The notes beneath the pieces were generated by a model that ran no database searches, had not been told where the DNA came from, and worked only from the letters and a program-made list of their open reading frames with translations. Source: Sinonovacula constricta (lineage: Eukaryota > Mollusca > Bivalvia > Cardiida > Solecurtidae). Taken from it: 64,000 bases of DNA. The stretch spans positions 18,913,513 to 18,977,512 of the forward strand of contig CM017561.1 of assembly GCA_007844125.1 (NCBI GenBank), given 5' to 3'. The translations under genes were made by a program, and so were the position numbers. Of the stretch, positions 25,501 through 40,500 are shown in pieces. Position 1 is the first letter of the stretch. Each line of letters opens with the position of its first letter.

Positions 25501-28500
25501 ATCCCTGTAAATCAGTACAAAAATATGCTATAATCCCTGTAAATCAGTACAAAAATATGCTATAATCCCTGTAAATCAGTACAAAAATATGCTATAATCC
25601 CTGTAAATCAGTACAAAAATATCCTATAATACCTGTAAATCAGTACAAAAATATGCTATAATCCCTGTAAATCAGTATAAAAATATGCTATAATCCCTGT
25701 AAATCAGTAAAAAATAACACATAAATCTCAAATAAGAAATACAAAATTACAAATAACTTTGATAAATTAAGTTTATAACTTAGGAAGCAATTAAATGTTT
25801 TATTGTGTGAATATCTCATCTAAATATCATAATCTTGCTCCTTAAACCAATTGTTTGTTGTGTCTTTTTCAGTTAATCAGCTAATCAAAGCATTGTATTT
25901 CTGTATAGGCCCTGTTTTTTTTTTTTGTGTTTGTCCCATATTTTCTCATATAAGCCCAGTTTTCATAAAGCATGGGCTCTGAAAACATGTTGGGTAGAAA
26001 ATGCAATGACACATGAAAAAGTTAATTGATAATGATGTTTTCAGGGCATATCACATTATGTATACCAGCTGAACAGTCCATAATTGTATGATGTATGTGC
26101 CTTTTAAAGAACAGTATATGGTAATTATATTGTAATAACTTTGGCAGCTGAGGTGAATAAGGCTCAAGGGTTCAAGCTGGGGAAGGATGGGCAGATAACC
26201 CCGCTGGATGACTCGGATACTGGTAGGTTATTCAATTGCTGAATTATTGAAAATTAAAATATAAAAAAAATATTCTCTATTTAATTAATCTGTTTTCTGA
26301 ACCTGTTTAATTTGAGGTTAACAAGTTTATTATTCAAAATTTAGTTTAACATGCAAAATTGCAAGTAACATTTATTAGTAAAATTTGGAACTTATAGGTG
26401 TCAAATCATTTTTATTGAAGTAGAATTTCAAAAATATAATAACCAGATTTTCCTAGTGTTGTTTAGTGGTTTTTAGCTTTGCATTTGCATAAAAGACACC
26501 TTGCATGGAGATGTTGGTCGTGTAGATTATTTATTTACATATTGTTGATGTTTACACAGCTATGCTTTGCAGTGGCAGAAACCGGACCTGATAGCACAAT
26601 CGGTAGAGCATCGGCTCCAGGTACGGGAGGTCCCTTATTCAATTCTGATGTGTCTCCAGATTACTGAAATACTGTTTGTGGGATGATAAACCCAATAAAC
26701 ACAGTGAAGGCAGCACTACCTCTGCTTCAAGTGGACACTGTTTACTGAAATATTGTTAGTGGGACGATCAACCCACTGAGTAAGCATTTGCAGAAAATGT
26801 TCAAGGTATTGCAATTAACATTCGAGACCTTCTCTGGACTAAATGATATTGATGCACTCCAGCTTGGTGCCTGAAGCAGAAACTAAAGATCATGCTTGTT
26901 AACGTTAACAACAATCCACTTCTTTTAGATTAGCATTGTATTCTTGTTTTTCTTTATTTTCAGCTGGCAGTGATTACCCGAAGACAGAGATGCCCAGTGG
27001 TAATTCCTTGATGGAGATACTGGATGGGATAATGCTGTTATACCATGTAGCTGCACATAAACAACTTGGCAAGGTACCGTGCCTGTCTACACTGGTCTGG
27101 TTCATCTCTCATCCTGCTTGGCAAATTGTGCAGAGCTAGATCAGATAGCACCCACTTGAAAATAGTGTGGATCTAGATCAGCCAGCTCCCACTTAAAATA
27201 GTGCAGATCTAGATCAGAGAGCACCCACTTGAAATATTGCAGAACTAGATCAGCCAACTCCCACTTGAAATATTGCAGATCTAGATCAGCCAACTCCCAC
27301 TTGAAATATTGCAAATCTAGATCAGCCAACTCCCACTTGAAATAGTGTAGATCTAGATCAGATAGCACCCAATTGAAATAGTGCAGATCTAGATCAGCCA
27401 ACTCCCACTTGAAATAGTGCAGCTCTAGATCAGATAGCATCCACTTGAAATATTGCAAATCTAGATCAGCCAGCTCCCACTTGAAATAGTGCAGATCTAG
27501 ATCAGCCAGCTACCACTTTAAATAGTAAAGATCTGGATCAGCCAGCTCCCAATTGAAAAAGTGTAGATCTAGATCAGCCAGCTCCCAATTGAAAAATTGC
27601 AGATCTAGATCAGATAGCTCCCATTTGAAACTATCTGATCTTGATCAACAATTACTTAGTACATAGTCTTCAGAAAAGAATAGTCCTGTTATTGAATCCT
27701 GTAGTTGTAAGATAACAATCAATATAAGTATGGCCTATGAAAGTAAATAAATCAGTTTTAAGATTGGCCTGGCACTGTTCTTTTTAGTCTTAAAAAGGAA
27801 AATGAAAAAAAAAGAGAATAATTTAAAAATTAAAATCTTTAACATTTTATAACTTGTTTATGGTTTATATGTCCAGTATGTTTTAAGTCAACATGTTTTA
27901 AGATCTTATCATCTTCTTTTTATTTGTGCCTGAGACTTAAAGAAAGATATATATGATTGATGATTTTATTTTTATGTTTACACATGAAAACTTTTCATGA
28001 TTGTGTTAACAGATAAACATTTTTGTGATTTTGTGTTAACAGATAAACATTTTCATGATGTGTGTTTACAGATAAACATTTTCACAATTTTAGGTTTATA
28101 GATAAACATTTTCATGATGTGTGTTTACAGATAAACATTTTCACAATTTTAGGTTTATAGATAAACATTTTCATAATTTTATACTTACAGATGAACAGTT
28201 TAAGGGACAGTATGCAAGAGTATGTTCAATCATTAACAGACACAGACAAAAAACTTGAAGCCTGTCCAAAAGAGGTATTATTTATTATTGTTATTAATGG
28301 CTGTTTTAATACTGTATCATAAGTGTTTGATGAAAATAAGAGAATAAACAATGAATATAAATATTTCATAAATAAGGAAGTATATAAAAATGCATACAAA
28401 GAAGGAAGATAACTTAAGGATTATTGACCCTAATGAATCGTTAAACACTTACCAACGCCAGGTAAAATCATAATTAACCCAAAGCAGCTTTCACCTTCTT

Positions 28501-31500
28501 TCGACAATTTTAGTTATATCTTTTTTTAGTAAATTGTTGTCATGTGAGGGGTGGCTCACATACGTGACAATGGTGTTTTGTGAACTACAAAACAAAAAAA
28601 TGATCCACTGGCATGATGTAAGAGAGGAGGAAAGATGGTTTGCTGAACACATTTACTTGTAGGAACTCAGAAGGACAATCTTGTGTTGCCAGTGCAAAAA
28701 AGAGTGCTAGAAAGAGTGATACCAAAATTTTGTGAATGTTACAAGAAATAATGCATATTTACTGTATGTGATTGCAGTATCTTGTGAACTAATCTATTAT
28801 GTTGTAGAATGTACAATCCATTTGTGTATATCATATTTGCACTGTTTACTGTCAAATGCCTGCTGCACAGTACTTGCGATTTCAAAGGTTCTATTCTAAT
28901 TTCCCATTTCCCACTTTTACAAAATTTAATTATTTCCTGCTTCAATGCACTTCATCTATGTTTTTAAGATTGCAATATAGTGTGAGACAAATTTTAGATG
29001 ACTTACAATGTTATCCTTTCTTCAGATACATATAAATTTTAAGATGTTGAATAAATATTGAATCAAAAATATTTTGGCCAATTTTCCATAATTTAAAAGC
29101 TATAAAATTAAATATCCATGGTAAAATCCTTAGTTATTTGGTCAAGCATTTTCTCAAATGTTGTAGATATCAAAATTTTGTTTTGATTGAACTTTAACGG
29201 ATACTTAAAAAAAAAGCAATTAGTACATGGTTTTATTACAATTGCGATAGCTCTTTTTGTAGCATATATGATGTTGAATATTATAATGTATAAGAAGATT
29301 ATTTAATTATTTTGCATTATTATCATTTTCATGAGATTGATGAAAGTACGCTAAAAAAACATATATTTGGATATTCTAGAACTATATTTGAAAAAATACC
29401 TTTTGTTTTGTAATGTAAGTATCCTCGTAATTTTCTTCACTTTCCGAACTTGAGGACTTCCATCTTCAGATATGAATACCTCATGTTAAACATTGCAAAA
29501 AGTGTTTTTAAATCTGGAAATAAATTGCTTTTATAATATTTATAACAATAATTATAATTAAGTAAGGTTCCATCGATTTCTTGACAATGCCCATCAAGAT
29601 ACATAATTCTTGATATGGTATGCCTGCAATCAACTTTGAAAACCATTTATTTTATTTATTTTTTTTATATTTTTAGTATGTATATTGATACAAAGTGTAT
29701 GTGTGTGGCAGGGAGGGTATGTGGTGGAGAGGTTGTGTGGGGTGGCAGAGTGGTAAGAGCCCCTGACTTAACTCCTCAACCCTTCACCATGTGGGTTTGA
29801 ATCCCAGTCTGGGTGAGAACTTTCATATAGTGATGTCTTCCAGCTGATCTTTGCTGGAGGGTATACCCAGACAAATATGGGGCTCTTCTTCCATCATATC
29901 AGGTATAGCCGGATGTTGCTATTGTGACCACAGTATTGTATGCGCAAAGTTTAAACAAAAATTTGTATAAAAATTGTGGTCCATCTGGGTTCTTTTTTTA
30001 GATGTATGATTTGCTAATCTGGTTTCAATGTTTACCACAGAAGATTATATTCCTATTTCAAACTATCTTATATGTATTGCTGATTCCCTGATGAAACATT
30101 AATATGCAATGCTGGTTACCTGTAGATGTCTGATGTGAAGGAAGAGTTGCTGAGAGCCAGGGCTGTATTCCTAGAGAAGATTGTTCAGCTGTCCCGACAG
30201 ATGTGCTGGATAAGGGCTGTTGTCTACTCTAAGGTAAGTGATAGAGAATACTCTGGGTTGAGATTTTCAGCTGAAGGTTTTTACACCTGTTGGTTACTAC
30301 AAATTGACACTTAACGATGTATGTTTAATAGCTGTCATTTACTTTAGACTGAAACTTTCAGATTGATGTTTAACAGCTGGTGGCTTCCTGTGACCAGAGC
30401 AATCAGAAAGATGTTTTACAGCAGTAAGCTACTTTGAACGTGGACTTTCAGCTTTATTTTTATACAACTGTTGACAACTTTTAACTGAGCATATCAACTG
30501 GACCTTAAAACCTACCATGTATAGACTTTTGCCTTCCCATGGCTGAGTTAAGGAAGGGTAGTTGTTAGAAGGTTTCCACTTGTCTTATTTGTGCTTGCTC
30601 CAGAACCAGCAATGTCAATTCTTATCTGACAATATCCTTGAGATTTACTTTCTGTTCCAACTGTTACCTTTATTGTATTACTATTGAAAAGTCTACTTCA
30701 ATGTGCTACACCCAGAGCTGAGTGATGTGGATACTGTGATTATTTATTGCAGAATTGTAAGAAATATTTTCTGCAATTTTGTAATATCCATACGAAACCT
30801 GCTTGTAAGAAACACTATTTCAGTTATCTTTTTTTGTTGTCTGTTTGAATGCTTGTGTTTTTGTCCTTTCATTTAGTTATATTTCATTCTTTAAATCTTA
30901 ACTAAGCTATAAAAAACTCATTGGCAGCTGGAATAGATTTTTGATCAATGGATTGCAAAGTGAGAACTGTATCCACTAATGACTAATTGTTGATGTTTTA
31001 CTCTGTAACAGCGTTGGATATATTTACACAGAAGCATACATTGGGTAATGAGAGAGAAGTATGTTTAACAAAAGGAACTAAGAATGGTTGAATGATGGCT
31101 GTAAATGTTATCTCACAGAGTTAAATATGTATAATATTTGATATGTAGTCTCACAACTGGCACATACACTTTCAGCAAAAGCAGGAGGATGTGGCATGGC
31201 TGTTAAAGGTTGCATTGAAGACTGTGGACAAGGCCTCCAAGTTTAAGCTGCTGTTCCAGTACATGCCCGAGTTCTACTTGGAGATTGTCATGCATTCATA
31301 CAATGCCTTGAAGAACTACTTCCATCCTACAGTGCCTTTCCAGTCCCTGCCTCGTAACTTGGCATTTTATTTTTTTATTATTTTTTATTTTCAAATGTAT
31401 TGCACGGACACAATTATGATCAGTATAGCAAATTCTAGCTATGAGTCACAGACAAAAAACCCAGACAAATATCTGTGTAGAACCTTTAACACATAACAGC

Positions 31501-34500
31501 TGGAAGACCTCCAAAAATGAATCACTACGTTCACACAGAGACTTAAACCAGCAAGTTGAGGCACGAAGGATTTTGACTTATTATTGATGTTTCACTTTTC
31601 GTATTTTAAATGTGTTAAAAATCTTTGTTCTTGAAGTGTATTTATTTAAAAAATAAAGAAATCTTATTTTAAAATTTGTTGTACATGTTTTTCAAGTAAT
31701 AATGCATGTATAATAATCCTTTCAGAGTACAGTGAGCTTGTTCGAGAGTTTGCCATGTTTCTTGTGAGACATTTCACAGATAACAGGATATTGCTTACTG
31801 GTGAGTCATTATTCTTATTCATTTGTAAATTTAATTTGCATTTAATCAGCTTCTTTTTCATATTATTGATAAAATAATTTTTAAGCTTATTATGGCAATT
31901 AACCATACCATAAAGTCTTATTGATAAGACACACAAATACAAGATGCACCCCCTCTTCGAGGTCTAGAGACAAGGAAAAAAGCAAATTCTCAAGGACAAG
32001 ATGCATCCCCTATTCACTAATCCAGCCAGCCGCCGTTGAAGCAATTCTCGCATTGACGAATCTCTTGATTTGTCTCAAAGGAACATGTTCCAATTGTTTC
32101 ATAAATTGTTTTTTGCGCCAAGTGCTTATCCTTTAAGTGGCTTGAATAATACGTCGCATCTGTTTGCCTAATAAGACCTTGTGTATAGTGTTATTCTGCC
32201 CCAGTATATTGTTTACACGCCAGGCAGGATGTACTCGCGGCTATCCCAGCCCTACACAATTGAGAGATGAGAGAACATCCTGTTTCACGCAGCAGCATGT
32301 CAAAAAACAAGTTCTCGGCGTGTAATTAAGTTCTCGACACATGGGACAAACACACAAATGACAATTTAAATAACAACTAAAGGCTTTATAATGTAGTTAT
32401 TTTATTTGCACACCAAGTTATTGAATTGACTGCTTAAAAACAATTAGTTCTCTGGACATATTTAATTACTTACTGGATGATGGACGGTCTATTAATATCA
32501 AAAGAGGTGTGAAAACTCGTCTGCACATATAGCCAATGCACATTTTATTGTTGTTGTTAAGTGGGTTTTTAATTTCAACTTAAAATTTATTCTTAGTTAA
32601 CATTCAAAACAAAACAAATTTTAAATCAAAATTGATCAATTGAATACTACCATATTACTTAGACGATGATAATAATAGCGTCATCAATCAATATGCCTGT
32701 TTCACTAAAAATCAATAACCATTTACAGATTATGAAACTTGCCTAATTTTGTTAGAATAAAGTGATATTTATGTAAAAATTTATTGCATATTGTTGTGTG
32801 TTTTTTCTAAAGAAACAAATTTAAATGTCTCTTTTTATGTTAAATGTCAAATATTAGGTAAAAACAACGAAAGTTTTCCTTTAAAATAGCACAAAACAGT
32901 TGTCTATGGCCGATACTATCGGCGATAGTCTCTGCAGTCGGTTTAGTGTAAGAGTCAATTTTGGTCTGGGAAAAAAAGGGAAAACTTAACTTCGAATGGA
33001 TAAGACACACCCCCACTTTTTTATCATAATTTGGGGCCAAAAAATGCGTCGTATCAATAAAACTTTATGGTATTCCCTTTATGATCTTGACATCCAATAA
33101 AACTGCATTAGAAACTATGTTGCTAAAGTGTTTTTTTTATAGGGCATGCTTTTCAATACTCTGTCATAGTTTTAGCCTTAAGTAACAATTTACAAAATTA
33201 CTTAAAAACTGTGATCTGCATTCAGTTGTGGTCCAGCATATGTGTCTTGTGATCATTGTGCATAATCAAAAATAAAAATGACAATTTCAAAACCTAGATG
33301 AATGAGAATACTTGATAAACTAATTTCTCTAATCTATGTCATTTTATGGAAACCTTTCAGACACAAGGGACAATATCATCCAAGCCCTAGCTTGTTTCAC
33401 CTGCTATGAACGGTCACTTAAAGTGCTTGAAAACTTGCCGGAAAAAGAGTAAGTTCCATTTGTCTCCTTTCACAACTGGTACAAGGAAACTTTTGCATCA
33501 GCTTACTTTAATAAAGTTGTTAAACAAAGACTTATTACAAGTACAAGTTTCTGTATACTGTTTTGTTGTATCAGCAACTAAAATGGACCTTATTGATTTA
33601 ATATTGTACTGTTAAATATCTTACCATTTGGGAATAATAATTTTGTATAAAACCATCTATTGAATGATGATGCTGATTACTCCTTAGCCACACACCACAT
33701 GGGTTCAACTTCCAGCTGGGGACTCCTCAGCCCCTTACTGCATGGGTTTCGAATCCTAGTTAGGTATTTATGTGATGAGGTCTTCAAGCTGACCAGGGAT
33801 GCACTGTTTTCTATTTGTATGAAATCTTTCTCCAGCAGTAATGGCTAAACTCTGTATATATAACTATAATCATGTCAGTGTGTAAAATAACAAGAACATA
33901 AACACAAAACAGTCCTATCTATGTATATCCTTTGCGTACCTTCTAGCTGTGATCATCTTATCCGAGCCCTAGTCGCGCCATATGAGAGTCGATCCTGGGC
34001 CCAAACCAACTGGATTCTCGTCAGGATATGGAAGGTATGGCAACTTATCAATTTCCTTTTTTTTTTTCATTATATGAATTTTTCACACTTTTTCTATGAT
34101 CTATGATACTGGTATTATGTTTGAAAGATTCTCTGTGAATTCATAAGACTTTTTCTGTGAATTTTGTAACTTTTTTGACATTTCAGGGCTGTGGTTTTGG
34201 CTTCAGATATTCCCATCTACCTCACCTAGTCCCCTCCAGAGTTCAACTTACAGACTTTGGCTCTGCCAGTCTACAAAGTAAGTTTAATTTCTATCAAGAT
34301 TGTATTAAAAATGATCTCTCAAAACACTGAAGCAGTTGACACTTTCCTTTATATTGAACATATACATGATTTTGAGCTAAACATTCCAGAAATTCACTCT
34401 TAAAATATCATTCAACAATTTTATAAAGTTTAATTCATATCGGGATGTATAAAAATTCTGAATGAAATAAAAAGCTAGGCTGCCCATTGTCAATTGATAA

Positions 34501-37500
34501 GAGTTGTAATTGTTTTCAGTTCTGGTCAGGACACAAATCTTGGTTTAGTTAGTTTTCCAGCCAAATTTGTGGTGCTCTGGTGGTTATTCCTAGACATTTT
34601 CCGAGGTTTTCCTTCACTGATACATATCACTCTTTTGTTGTAGAAATGAAATTTAAAAACATCATTTAATGGTAATTTTTAAATATACCATTTCTCTTCA
34701 CAATATTATTTTATTCTTTGTCTTGTTAAGAATGTCATCTAGGGATTGCAAAACCCTTTTATTTCAGCATTTGTCTGGTCAGATCATCTCAAGATTCTGA
34801 GACAAGATTTTAAAACAAGCCAAAATGTTGTTTTTCATAAAATTGATCTGTAGTTAATGGCAATAAAATTAGAGATATCCAAATTTTAGTGGCAATGTTT
34901 TTATTTCTGTGTAATCAGTTTCTTTGTTGATGCTTTTAATTCCCTTCTTGATGTAATTATGTGCTGAGTAGGATGAAAAATATGTTTCAACCCAGCAAAA
35001 GGTATGAGTCATATTTATCTTTGTATGGTGAACTAAATATTTCTTAAAGTATACACTTACTTAATAATCAGAACTATTATTTGGTAAAGATCTACTTCTT
35101 GCCTAAAAGTGAAAAACATATATGTCACTTCACTGTTGATGTGAAATTTTTGTTTGCAATTTGCAACATGAGTTATGCATTTCCTCTACTTTTGTTATGT
35201 TGAAAATGGTATTTGATGCCTGTTAGTTTTACAATTACCTGATAAATCTAAACTTCTGGCAACTTAAATCATCCTGAAATTAAAGAGAAATCAATGTGAC
35301 ATAAATCCTGGGCACAGGTATGTGTGTATATCATTTTACCTTTGCCATGTCCTAAAAAGTACCAATCCAAATTGACCCAATGTTATTCATTTGTTACTTG
35401 CACATTCCTTGTTGATATAAGTCATGTTAAGCAAGATTATGCCAAAAGAGATGTCCATGTTGTTCAAAACGAAGGCATTACTTAATCGGCATAAAGGGGC
35501 GCCCGTGGCTTAGTGATAGTCGCCAATTTATAACTCATCTGTCTGCTTAGCCTCTCACTGCATGGGTTCGAGTCCCGTTTGGGGCGAGGAACTTAATGTG
35601 AGAAGCTCTTCCAGCTGACTTGTGGTGCGCCAATGGTTCTACCCTGACAAAAAGCTGGACATTGCTATAATGATCATATTTGGTTCGAGCAGTGTATGTC
35701 AAAAACAAAACAAGAACAGAACATTACCTAATCATGGCCTCCATTAAATCTGCCTCAACTGGGCTACCTGTCTCTGTTGTATCTGTAGTCAGCAATGGTT
35801 GATTTTCGAGTCACCATGGTGTATTGATAAATTATGGTGATCACTCTCGTAAACTGCTGACTTGTTCATTGCATTTTAATTTGTGTGCTCTTCTTTTTGG
35901 GGTAATGAAGTGATCTCTTAATGTCAGACAAGTTTGACCAATAATTGGAGACATTTTTTTGTCAAGGGTATACACATATAGTTTACTTTCACTCTGTGTA
36001 GGTTTGCACTTTCATTATAATCTATTTGCCAAGAGTAGCCAATTCATGTTTTAACTGTCACTTGAGCTTTGGTATACACCAATGGGTTTATTGTTACTAT
36101 AAAGATGAAGATGTACACAATTAAAAAGATTAAACCATTTTTTCTCATTTATTTGAATGCTAAAAGTTCAATGTTCACCTCTTATCTGAATGTTTGAAGG
36201 TTTGCTAACCTTCCTTGTATACTCAACTGTTCTCACTATTCCAGAACCATGTCCCTCCCCAAAGTTCCAGACCCTTCTGGCAGAAGTCCTCGACAAGAAC
36301 CCAGAAGTGGCCACTAGGTTCTTGGACACTCTGCTGACACAACTCAACTGGTCATTCTCAGAGTTCATTGGAATGATGCAAGAGGTATGGGGGGTACTTT
36401 AATTGCGCATACATTTGTTTCCTATCACTATTGAGGGTTAAGACACAGGGACACAACTAAACTGGTCGTTCTCGGAGTTCATTGGCATGATGCGAAATAA
36501 ATGAGGTTTTACTTAGCTTGAATTGGGTCCTCATATTGTTCTTTATACCTCCTCAGTTATAAGGCAAACACTCGCAGACAATCAAATAGGCCATTTGTTA
36601 TATATATATATATATATATTAGGGATGTCAACGGATATCCGGATATCCATTCGAATCATCATATATCCGAATCGACTTTGGTATCCGGATATTTGCTTAA
36701 AAAATGTAAAATTTTAAACATTTAATTAAATGTTTTGGCCATTTTGCTAAGTTATCTTTCTGCTGTCATGTCAGTGTGCATTCACGCATACGCATGTGTA
36801 ACGGATTATCGACAGGTGGTGACAGGTGGTGACATGCAGTATCGTATATTTGGCTTCACAGTTTTAGAAATGTGCTAAAGCATGATGGTATGTATAATAA
36901 CATGCTAATTAGCCGCCAACGTTTGAAGCTTCTACTGATCCATTTTGTTTAGCGAATACTATCTTTAAAATTGTTGATGAACTTCACAGTTTAAAAAATG
37001 TGCTAAAGCTTATGTAAAATAATTTGCCAATTAAGAGCCATTGTTTAAAGCTATTACTTATCCATTTTGATTAAGGATTATTATCTTTAATTTCGTTTGT
37101 TCGGCTTTATTAAGAAAAGATAGAGCTACAATTATGTAGACAATTAACAGATTTGTCAGCAAAGATCAGTAACTCATGTTTAATTAAGTCCCTTTTGGAT
37201 TGTATACATGAATTGATGAATTTATTATGTTTTCATTCGATCGTGGTGACCTTGACTTATTCATGTCCACTTCATAAACATTATTATTAAAATGATGAAT
37301 TGCCTATGCCTATGGAAATGTTGATTTAATTATTGCATTGAAACGACGATTTAATTTTGTCAATGGGAACATTAGTAACCCCGCACACATCAGACTGCAA
37401 CATCAGAATTAACTAAGAATTAACGATCCGAACGGATATCCGGATACCAAATTTAGTATCCTTTGACATCCCTAATATATATATTCAATCTTATTTTTGC

Positions 37501-40500
37501 CAGTTTTCGAGCTGAATTGTTATCTTTCTTGAAGAATATTGTTGAGACTTTTGCAATTTTGTTAACCTTGAAATGTCAGCAGAAATACTTGTCACAAATG
37601 AGTTTTGTGCTTTATCCTTTGTTTGTTAGTTTCATATTATGTGTAAATGGCATTCTGACACAGTCATGGCAGCATTATACTCATAATGTTTATATCTATT
37701 TAAAAAAATGCTATCTGCTGATAACTGGAACATTGTTGGTTAGACTATAAGACCAAAAAAGAACAAACCCACTTAAACAAATTATACAACAGAGTAATAA
37801 ATTGACTTAAATTTATTAATCTTTTTAATTATAGGAGAAATAAAGAAGAATATTGCAGTATAGATTGCTTATAAAGAATGTGAAATTATTTTACTGCCTA
37901 TCTTTTTTCATAAATGTCTTATTATTGATATATTCAAAATTGAGAATTATTTTGACTGTTATTTCCATCAGTACAACAACTTTTTGTAACATTAAAATGA
38001 TATACTGGTAAACACTGCATATCAGGCTGTTGCAGTAAACAGTCACAACAGATTGGAATTTGTTTCATGTTTAAACTTTATACCACACTCTACCAGATCC
38101 AGACAGTCATAAATCGCACAGAGCGTCGAGTGTTATTAGAGAGTCGACAGTTGAAGATCTGCGGAACATGCTTTGAGATCTCTGTCTGTTTGTTCCGAGT
38201 TATCGAGATGATCGTGAACATAATCTCAGACCTCTTTACTGATTGGACGAGGCCATCTGCAGAACTACTCATGCAAAGACTGCTGCAGGTCAGTTGTGTG
38301 TTGTTATGCTGGAGGAAGAGGGAGATTTTTGCATTGTTTAAGCATCTGTCCACCCATATATCTCTACATTCTTTAATTTCTTGTCAAATTTTACTGGTCA
38401 GGATTTGATAAATTTCACAGATGAAGACCCTAGTTGGGTCGAAACTTTGATTAATAAAACAGTTTACTATAACCGATGTTGGTAGTTAGTTCCTCTAACC
38501 CACTTCAGTATATGTAAATTTCACAGAAATAATAAATATTTGTGTTATATAATCTGAAAGTTCTGTTAATGAGAATGTTTTGACTTGCCGCTCACCATAG
38601 AAGAGTAACATCAACAGTTCTAGGATCTGTTATTGGACATGTGACAAACAAGTTATTACGGTTCTATAATGTAACCAGGGTTAAAAAATGTACCGACTGT
38701 AGCGATTATATGTAATGTTAAACGAAATACAGTTTTGTTGTTTTTAACCATGTTAAATTGATGATTCGTCCCAATATTTGTAATATCAAATAGTTCTTTT
38801 TTCAAATTTGGATTCATACTTTTGTTGTTTCAGGTAATCTGTTTGGTCCTAAATAGAATCACCTTGAAGGGAGGGATGTTTGACAATGTCGTCTCCATGT
38901 TCATCACAGGTATGGGGATGTCCTTTTTAGGTACATAAGCTAAGAAATTGGCAAATAATAATTGCTTTTAAAGAACACAAAAATTAAGTAGATGCATACA
39001 AGTTTTGCTTAATCTTGAAAGTCAAAGATACTGAGGCCCTAGTTTAGATCAGATGTTGTCCTCTAAAATGTTATTTTTATGTTGTCGTTTTTGTAAACAT
39101 GTACAAGTTTTACAATAACTTTCAGATACAATTAATTTATTGTTAATAAAGTAACTGTAGATGATGAGGCATATATCGCTGCACATTCTAGGACTGGATT
39201 GTAATCTTTAATTTGCTTTCTTTGGTGACTATGTGTGTCCTTGACCTGTGTAACCTTAACCTCTGAACTTTTCCCATTTAGGTCTTGAGAGTGTGACCCA
39301 CTATCCCATGCTGGCTGTGGTGGCAGGAATATTGTCAGCACTGGTCCTCAAGTCTGGGGTTCACTGGTGAGTTAGGTTATTAACATGTATCTGTTTTGAA
39401 ATTCACAGCTTTTGTGATAAAGGCATGATTAAGCTGTTACTTGCACAGAAAAACCTCAGGTAGAACAATTAGTGCACCACAGGTCAGCCAGAGGACCTTC
39501 GCATATGACGTTTATGGCCCTGATGAAACTGGAACCCAGTGTCCTGAAGGCTGACAAGTTACAAGTTGGTGAGACTTAACAGTTTTGCCCTGGACTGTCA
39601 GGATAAGAGAGACTTAACAGTTTTGCCCTGGGCTGTCAGGATAAGAGAGACCTAACAGTTTTGCCCTGGGCTGTCAGGATAAGAGAGACCTAACAGTTTT
39701 GCCCTGGGTTGTCAGGATAAGAGAGACCTAACAGTTTTACCCTGGGCTGTCAGGATAAGAAAGACCTAACAGTTTTGTCCTGGGCTGTCAGGATAAGAGA
39801 GACCTAACAGTTTTGTCCTGGGCTGTCAGGATAAGAGAGACCTAACAGTTTTGCCCTGGGCCGTCAGGATAAGAGAGACCTAACAGTTTTGCCCTGGGCT
39901 GTCAGGATAAGGGAGACCTAACAGTTTTACCCTGGGCTGTCAGGATAAGAGAAACCTAACAGTTTTGTCCTGGGATGTCAGGATAAGAGACCTAACAGTT
40001 TTGCCCCGGGCTGTCAGGATAAGAAAGACCTAACAGTTTTGTCCTGGGCTGTCAGGATAAAAGACTTAACAGTTTTGTCCTGGGCTGTCAGGATAAGAGA
40101 GACCTTCTTGTACATAAAAGAAGAAAGTCAACATTTACCTTCCTGGAATGGCCAGTATTAATACAACATAGGTGCTTTTCACAAATAAAAAGTTAAATGT
40201 TTACCTCGACAGTGAGCAGCTGACGTGCCAGATCCTATTATCAGACCCTGGGTTTCAAGTGGCAACTCTGGAATTTATGTTGGGTGGAAACCCTGATGAA
40301 CCTCCAAAAACTACCAAGAAGGAGGGATTCCGGGATAAACACTTCGACTTCAGGAACTGTGAGTCTAATCAAATTGCATGTGTGATTGTCAGTGTTAAGA
40401 ATGTGTGTGTGTATCAGTGTGTTTTCATAATTTTTGCTGTAAGATGTCAATGTTTCTGTCCTCATATAAAAGTTTAATTAACATTGAATTTATACTTTTA

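Noticed and set aside
24815..25712. Regular 32-bp repeats resembling a CRISPR array
   Set aside because: Units are contiguous with no unique spacers, and the region is an intron of an animal gene.
27141..27458. 105-codon minus-strand frame of a 12-residue repeat
   Set aside because: It arises from the 36-bp intronic satellite, whose length is a multiple of three. No start context or homology supports coding.
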